Assembly: GCA_015143735.1 (NCBI GenBank)
Contig: VKHC01000470.1
Span: 1 to 11,761 of the forward strand
DNA: 11,761 nt
DNA from: Synura sp. LO234KE
Taxonomy: Eukaryota; Sar; Synurophyceae; Synurales; Mallomonadaceae
Direction of reading: 5' to 3'
The position numbers and the translations under genes are program-made. Below, one piece after another: positions 6,883 through 11,761 of this stretch (positions are counted from its first letter, which is position 1; each line of letters begins with the position of its first letter). Under the pieces are notes generated by a model. The model saw only the letters and a program-made list of their open reading frames with translations, was not told the origin of the DNA and did not search any database.

Positions 6883-7257
6883 TTACTCTGGCGGTCCAGC
6901 GCGTGTTCCCCGGGTGAAAGGAGTACCTGCACCGGCACAGGATAAGTGCTTGCTGGATCGCTCACGGTGTAGTACAGTTGGGAGAAATGAGTACACGGCG
7001 TGATCCCACGCATTCTCCGCATCGATTAGAAGTGCGCCTAGAGAGGATTGACCATGGAGCCCCAGGGATGCGGCTCCCTCATGATAACAGAAAAGCTTTC
7101 CATTAGGTACATTTGAGTGGTGGATATTGCCCAGCAGCTTTCTTGAAACTTCCGTTGGGTCTTCAGCTATGGCTTGACGACGAGATAGAGCCATGGGGAA
7201 GAGGCCGGAAGGCATGAAAGAGCTTGCCGGACTAGACGTAAAAGTATCCTTCACCAT
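6883..7257 (-). other. Unidentified 124-codon open frame in the same GC-richer island
   Basis: A minus-strand frame from an ATG at 7255-7257 to a stop near 6883. The first half is helical (SRRQAIAEDPTEVSRKLLGN) and the middle is balanced in composition (GALLIDAENAWDHAVYSFLP). It reads more like protein than most frames in this region, but I recognise no family. It could be a fragment of a decayed gene or mobile element. Neither splice sites nor a promoter can be defended. Confidence 0.25.
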
Positions 7258-7259
7258 GA

Positions 7260-8250
7260 AACTGCATCGCCAGCATACTGCAATGAGAGCAAATGTTTTC
7301 TCTAACTATTCGAATTCTACGCAATTTTCCAAAACAGTGTGGAATCGCTTATTCTGGTAGCGATTAGAATTGCCGCAAAATTGCTGTCCAGGACTCCCTA
7401 GTAATTCTAGCTATCAGATGAGCTCGTCAATAATTTTCGTCTGTTGCAAATATCTAAAGCTGAATGAAAATGCGGCTTAAGTGCTGTTGTGAACACACCA
7501 TAAACCTTGGCACAGAAGAGATTTTGCAATTAGCTTATGTCAGGAGTAAAATGTTCTTGTTCTCCAAATATAAATAGTTGCGGAAAACTCGTTAGGCCGA
7601 AATTTAGGTTTTGATATGGCTGACCAGTAAAACTAAAAGTTTTTCCTGTTTAGATTGAGTTGGTTAGAGGCCTGGATTACCTTAGCCTTGACGAATACTC
7701 TTGGGATTCTTTCTCCACGACGGCCTCTATTTAGAATTGGTGAGAGATTCCAGTTTTGCAATCCGCGATGTTCCGATTTGCACTCACGGCAAAAGCCGTG
7801 GTGAACAATTTTGCATGCGTTTTGAAGGCACAGGTGGCTGAAGTCGACGACTGGCCTTAACGAAAATTTTGACACAAAGCTACTCGAAAGCTGAATAGTA
7901 AAATAATGGATATGTTTTGGTACTGTAGCGAAAAACACGTTTTCAAAACTGAATTAGAAGTACTATATGCTGACAATACCTTGGTGCTATTAATTATCTG
8001 AATGATATTGCTGCTATGTACAATTTGTAAATCGTTTACTGCTCTACACGAACACTTGTACAAGTCTCCTATACCAGCTATTTCTTTTTTCTGTGTTGAA
8101 AAATGAGTTGAAGTTTCACCTGCTGATGTTAACAATTACTTTACTTCCTCTCACTCAATATTAAATCTAAGTTCACTAAGAGTTTTAGTTATCCCAAGCT
8201 ACCTTATTCCTAGATTTCCTTTATACTACTGGTGGTTTTTTATTGGGTAG
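7260..8250. other. AT-rich region without a supported gene
   Basis: No gene can be supported in this kilobase. Two minus-strand frames overlap here, 7633-7938 and 7857-8135. They are rich in Ser, Ile, Phe and Asn, as expected of AT-rich DNA read at random. The first has a few Cys and His (C-X3-C-X4-H-H and CRECKSEH) that vaguely suggest a zinc-binding segment, but the spacing fits no family I know. Confidence 0.4.
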
Positions 8251-9574
8251 AGTTTGCTGTTTGCCACGAGTCTACTTTCACCTCGTTGGTGACATCATCG
8301 CGTGCGCACTATTCTTCGCCTCTCGACCCTCCACCCCAGCAACTCCCCTCGCAATGATTCTTCGTGCCATTTGGGACTAGTATGGTACAGCGGACGACGA
8401 TCCTCAACTGCGCGTGCATGTGCCTGACCTGACCCGTCGCTCGTTCGCTGCATACAGTCCCCTCCGTCGTATTACTCCAGTGAAGTCACGCGGTGACTCC
8501 ATTAAACTGGTTTAGCTACACTCTCCAGCTCTCATCACGCACACACCGCTACTACACTGCTACTCCACAAGAGTTCTCCTCGCGCATAAGTCCTTTGTCC
8601 CTTGGTATGTACTTTGCCCAAGTGTATGCGTCGACACCGGTATCTGTCCTCTCAACACGAGAGGGGCGCTCCCATTAAAAATGGCTGCTATGTCACACTT
8701 GCTCTCGGAATGTCTACCTCTTAGCCTCCTTCAGGCCATGTGGACTTTGCGAGACCTCCACACTAACGCCCCGATCTTGGATCCACTGGGGTCTCGTATC
8801 CAGGCCTTCGGTCTCAGAGAGCACGTGAAGCTCATTGTGCCTTCCGATCGGAACCTCCACGCTGGGAAGACACGGCTTTCCATAACGCTTTCGAAGACCT
8901 CAACCTCCCGTCACTTTCTCAAGGTTCCCGTAATCATTTTGAGAAGCTCCTCCACAAGCGCCATCGGTGTGTAACCGTGTAACAGGTGATCATTGACCAC
9001 AACCAGAATAAGGGCGCCCGCGCGGCCAAGAGCAGGGCACAGCTACTCACCAGTAGACTATGTAACTCAGACAAGGGTTCCCGCAGACAATTAAGATTGT
9101 TTCTTCCGCCTGTGTTCTCATCCACTCTTGAGGCCTACAAGAATATGATGCAGCACTTGCTCAGCACTCGCTCGACATGATCTCAACGGCCGGTTGATCG
9201 CGGGCATACTACTCCCCCCCTCGACGAGCGTAGACTATGTCTCTTGTAAACTGGTGCTTCGACCAGCTGGTTGCTCATTTCACCGCCCTGATTCCCACGG
9301 ATACTGCGTAATTTATTGGTTCCTCGCATCGATGGGATATGGGAGATGCGGAAGCAGGCTTAGTTCGTGTAGGCAGCGGCCTCGCTGCCACCTGCAGACC
9401 CGATCCTTTTCCGCTACTTCCAGTGTATATTCAGGCCTTTTGAACCCAGACCGGAGTCCGCCTTGGAAACAACAAGCAGAGCAATACGTCAACAAGACGA
9501 GACAACGAGCAGAAGCATACGTTAAGGAGGTCGTCTCCCTCGATCAGCAGCCACTCCCCTCCCCTGCCGCCACT
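8250..9574 (+). other. C/T-rich block, probably degraded retrotransposon sequence
   Basis: From about 8250 the plus strand turns markedly C- and T-rich compared with the AT-rich DNA to its left, and it stays so up to the RNase H remnant. Several plus-strand frames are partly open (for example 8250-8512 with one internal TAG, 8493-8678, 8681-8974, 8986-9180, 9194-9685), each ending in stops or shifting sense. I looked for reverse transcriptase motifs such as (Y/F)xDD and found none. One frame near 8870-8975 (FHNAFEDLNLPSLSQ...) loosely recalls a non-LTR reverse transcriptase palm, but not enough to call. The likeliest reading is the degraded upstream part of the element that ends in RNase H. 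Confidence 0.3.
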
Positions 9575-9966
9575 TTGGGGACCGATATTTTTGCCTCCAA
9601 GGCCTCTGCCGTGGCAGGATGGAGAGTACCTCTACATCCTAACACAATGCTAGTGTCCTGGAGCCTGGTTGTGATGAACCCATAAGGGAGCTGAGCCCTA
9701 CCAACAACACGGGGGAGCTCATCGCGTTCGTCTATGCCCTACAGTGCATTCTCTCCTCGGAATCGCCTCTAGCAGCTCCGACCGACAAAATTTTGACCTC
9801 ATGCTGACAGCGAGTAGTGTGTGTTACATGTGTCCGTTTATTTGTGGGCAACCCAGTCAAAGGGCCGCGGGACAACATGGAACTCATTTGTCGTATTCGC
9901 CGTGGTCTTGACCTCGTCAAGCGTGCAAACAACATCTTCATCGGGTGGATCAAGGCTCATTCTAGG
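9575..9966 (+). pseudogene. Broken type I RNase H domain (retrotransposon remnant)
   Basis: The successive landmarks of an RNase HI fold appear in order over about 390 nt. First comes T-D-I-F...AGW (strand 1; Asp codon 9584-9586). Then TNNTGELIAFVYAL (helix A; Glu codon 9715-9717), then A-D-S-E (Asp codon 9806-9808), then a W-rich piece and NMELICRIRRGLDLVKRANN, ending FIGWIKAHS (His codon 9958-9960). These cover Asp, Glu, Asp and the His loop of the DEDD-type site; the final Asp is not found. The landmarks fall in two reading frames with at least three shifts, and a TAG replaces the residue after D-S-E. The domain is inactive as it stands. Such domains lie C-terminal to reverse transcriptase in many retrotransposons. 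Confidence 0.65.
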
Positions 9967-10927
9967 TCTACACCTCGCCTCCACCTCGAGCAGCCAGAGC
10001 ATGCTCCGGCTCCTCTTCCCATCATTTGTCCCCATCGCCTCTGATTTGCAGTAGGGAGGGACCCCGCACTCTCCCCAGCTGGAGCGGTATGCTTAGGCGC
10101 CACTCCCGAGGTCGCGCTAGCCGGTTGAAGCGGGATTCCAGGACCCGCTTTATATAACTGATTTGTCGGAGGAGCTGTGCGCGGTATCATATAATTTAGC
10201 GGAATTTTGTCGTAGGCGAGCTCTCTGGCGCCCCCGCTTCCGAATGGTTCGGATCTCTCCATTCGGTTAGGGAACCTACCTGACATGCCAGTTTGTTCAA
10301 AGTGAGCAGCTAGTTTAGGCGCCGACGAGAGTTTCTCTCCCTTATTTTGATCTTTTTCGTATAAGTCCTTAAACTGTATAAATTAAATATACGATTTCGG
10401 GGGGGAAAGTTTGAGGGGAGGAGGGAGTTTCTTGTGTCTGAACTTCAGAAAGAGGCCTCTTTCCCCTGCTCCTATTGGTCCTCACGGATCTTGCCTTTGG
10501 TACGTTGGGTAAGAAAGCTACAAGACTTCGTATTGAGGAAATGTGTTGGTTTTCCTCTTGTATTCTACTTCCAAAAACAACTGCTTGATTGCTTCCTTGG
10601 CACTTTGATTTTCGTCTTTCCCCCGTGAGGAACATTCCGATCACTTTTTGTCGTCCCGACAATACTTTCATTGTCTACGCTAAAAGTCTGGAATGGTGCC
10701 TAGTTCACAAGATAGCTTTGATGTCAATCATGATCTATGCAGAGACAATTACTGCCTAGTAGTCGAATTTCTCGGCACGGAGCAAATGAATTAATCAGGG
10801 GCTGGGGAGTTAATCACTTAAAACCACTATTTTTTGACATATTTAACTTGCACAGCCAATCCATAAGAATTCTGTTGAGTAAAACACAACTGAACAATCG
10901 ATTAATTACAATATATAACGAACGCAT
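9967..10927. other. Region without a supported gene between the RNase H remnant and the right-hand gene
   Basis: Open frames occur on both strands (for example 9957-10286 and 10369-10671 on the minus strand) but none shows a recognisable domain. The first is Pro/Ala/Gly-rich and overlaps the RNase H remnant on the other strand, so part of it is a shadow. A purine-rich run with seven G (about 10398-10428) and an AT-rich stretch near 10370-10395 stand out. The 3' flank of the right-hand gene is at 10800-10927 and is AT-rich. Confidence 0.4.
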
Positions 10928-10932
10928 TTATT
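10927..10932 (-). promoter_or_regulatory. AATAAA polyadenylation signal overlapping the stop codon
   Basis: On the minus strand the last codon and stop read GAA TAA followed by A, so AATAAA spans the TAA stop. The following 100 nt are AT-rich with T-rich pieces. A signal this close implies a very short 3' UTR, if it is used. Confidence 0.45.
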
Positions 10933-11743
10933 CGCGTTTATCAGAACGCTTTTTCTTGCGCCTTTTTCCTTGCTTGACACCCTCGCCATTAGTTGACTTC
11001 GCCGCTAAACTTCTACACAGTTCAAGGTAGTCCGGGTCATTTCCCCATGCTTTCGAAAAGGGGTCTGGTTGGTAGCGATTAATGTAGCTCATCAAACAGT
11101 CATAATTGCTCTTTTGAAGGTCATAAAGTTTTAGAGCATTCTTGTTATATTCGGGACCTCCCTCTTCTTTGTATCGCTGCAAATTCTCTTCCTGAAATAT
11201 AAAATTAACCACAATAGTTGTCGCTGTTTAACTAGAATACCAGTAGCGCTTCTTCAGTCCGAGATTCGTCAAGAAATTTGAACAGTTGAACTCTTAATCC
11301 TATTTTCTCTTCTGGAGAGGGTTTTTCGGGCTTTTGAGACAAATAGGAGTCCCTTGGTTTGTAACGGTAAGGAATAGATTCATTTCCTTTAATATCTGCT
11401 TGGACAGTATCCCCCACACTACCTCCCCGGAGAAATTTAAGATTACCATTATTGTCTTCAGACTTATTAATGTGTCGAAGCAGGTTATGATCAACGTGAG
11501 GACTTGCTCTAAGGGGAGATAAAATACACGAGAAGAACATCTTACGAATCTAATCAAAACTTCCACTCACTCTATTTCTTCAAATTCAGTGTCTGATATT
11601 TCTCCGATGCTCAAAAGTTCTAATTGATACGAGTTTAATGCATTTTCTTGAGCTCGCGCTACCTCCTCTCTTTTTCTCGCCAACTCTTCCAATGTTCGAC
11701 TTATCTCTTCAGTTTCTTTTTTTAGTTGACGACTTGATAGCAT
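10928..11743 (-). CDS. Three-exon gene for a 234-residue charged protein of unknown family
   Basis: Exons at 11743-11571, 11508-11241 and 11191-10928 (173, 268 and 264 nt) join in phase to give 234 residues. Intron 1 (62 nt) is GTGAGT...CCTTAG and intron 2 (49 nt) is GTATTC...TTTCAG; without removal, stops follow at once. The ATG at 11743 has TAG just before it in frame, which could instead be a splice acceptor of an exon further right. Residues 1-50 are rich in Glu, Lys, Arg, Leu and Ala and suit a coiled coil. The middle has SPEEKIGLRVQLFKFLDES, and the last third has an aromatic-rich stretch with SYINRYQPDPFSKAWGNDPD. The end is a Lys/Arg cluster (KRRKKKRSDKRE) like a nuclear or nucleolar signal. 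I do not recognise the family. No lesion is seen, unlike in the retroelement. Confidence 0.75.
11192..11240 (-). other. Intron 2 of the right-hand gene (49 nt)
   Basis: Begins GTATTC and ends ATATTTCAG with a T-rich tract before the acceptor. A TAG falls 6 nt in, so an unspliced message would stop here. Exon phase is preserved (441 coding nt before it). Confidence 0.75.
11509..11570 (-). other. Intron 1 of the right-hand gene (62 nt)
   Basis: Begins GTGAGT, the consensus donor, and ends ATCTCCCCTTAG with a pyrimidine tract. Removing it joins a split codon (GA plus A) and keeps the frame open; without splicing a TGA formed at the donor stops translation. Confidence 0.75.
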
Positions 11744-11761
11744 CTATTCACAGTTGGTCGG

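Noticed and set aside
8870-8975. Reverse transcriptase palm-like stretch
   Set aside because: Only a loose resemblance to the pattern of a non-LTR palm; no (Y/F)xDD motif was found in any plus frame upstream of the RNase H remnant.
10369-10671. 100-codon minus-strand frame as a gene
   Set aside because: Basic, Ser-rich composition with no domain, and the plus strand is also open over much of it; nothing beyond length supports it.
1-11761. tRNA and rRNA genes
   Set aside because: A scan by eye for A/B-box pairs and conserved rRNA strings on both strands found no convincing match.

Overview
The window looks like a piece of a eukaryotic nuclear genome. The rightmost gene only reads through if two short spliceosomal introns (62 and 49 nt, GT...AG) are removed, its stop codon overlaps an AATAAA signal, and the left half carries a retrotransposon Gag. 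The lineage cannot be fixed from sequence alone; such short introns suit fungi, several protist groups or a compact invertebrate.

Left part (30-5244, minus strand): a decayed LTR-retrotransposon-like element, read right to left. A possible 5' LTR (4737-5244, TG...CA, with a TATA-like box) and a possible primer-binding site precede a Gag that starts at 4687. Gag has a capsid-like region and a CX2CX4HX4C zinc knuckle. No protease or polymerase follows. Instead about 3 kb of further coding sequence follows: an RG-rich tail, an acidic linker, six 27-nt (9-residue) repeats, a segment with a SUMO-interaction-like VIDV motif, a ubiquitin-like domain ending RLRLRGG, a helical linker of roughly 180 residues, a second ubiquitin-like domain ending RLRGG, and a charged tail. 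Both ubiquitin-like domains align to ubiquitin over 76 positions without a gap and keep the terminal Gly-Gly inside a longer protein. At least eleven frameshifts and one in-frame stop break the reading frame. A 12-bp hairpin followed by six T lies just after the last stop. Any pol gene and 3' LTR would lie beyond the left edge.

Middle part (5245-8250): AT-rich non-coding DNA with a GC-richer island (about 6380-7260) that holds overlapping open frames I cannot identify.

Right-middle (8250-10060, plus strand): a C/T-rich block whose right end is a broken type I RNase H domain (9575-9966), probably the remnant of a retrotransposon. I could not find a reverse transcriptase in it.

Right end (10928-11743, minus strand): an intact-looking three-exon gene for a 234-residue protein with a charged coiled-coil-like N-terminus and a Lys/Arg-rich C-terminus, of unknown family.

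The most interesting content is the Gag-like element carrying two diglycine-ending ubiquitin-like modules. An attractive but unproven reading is that host deubiquitinases cut the polyprotein after each Gly-Gly.
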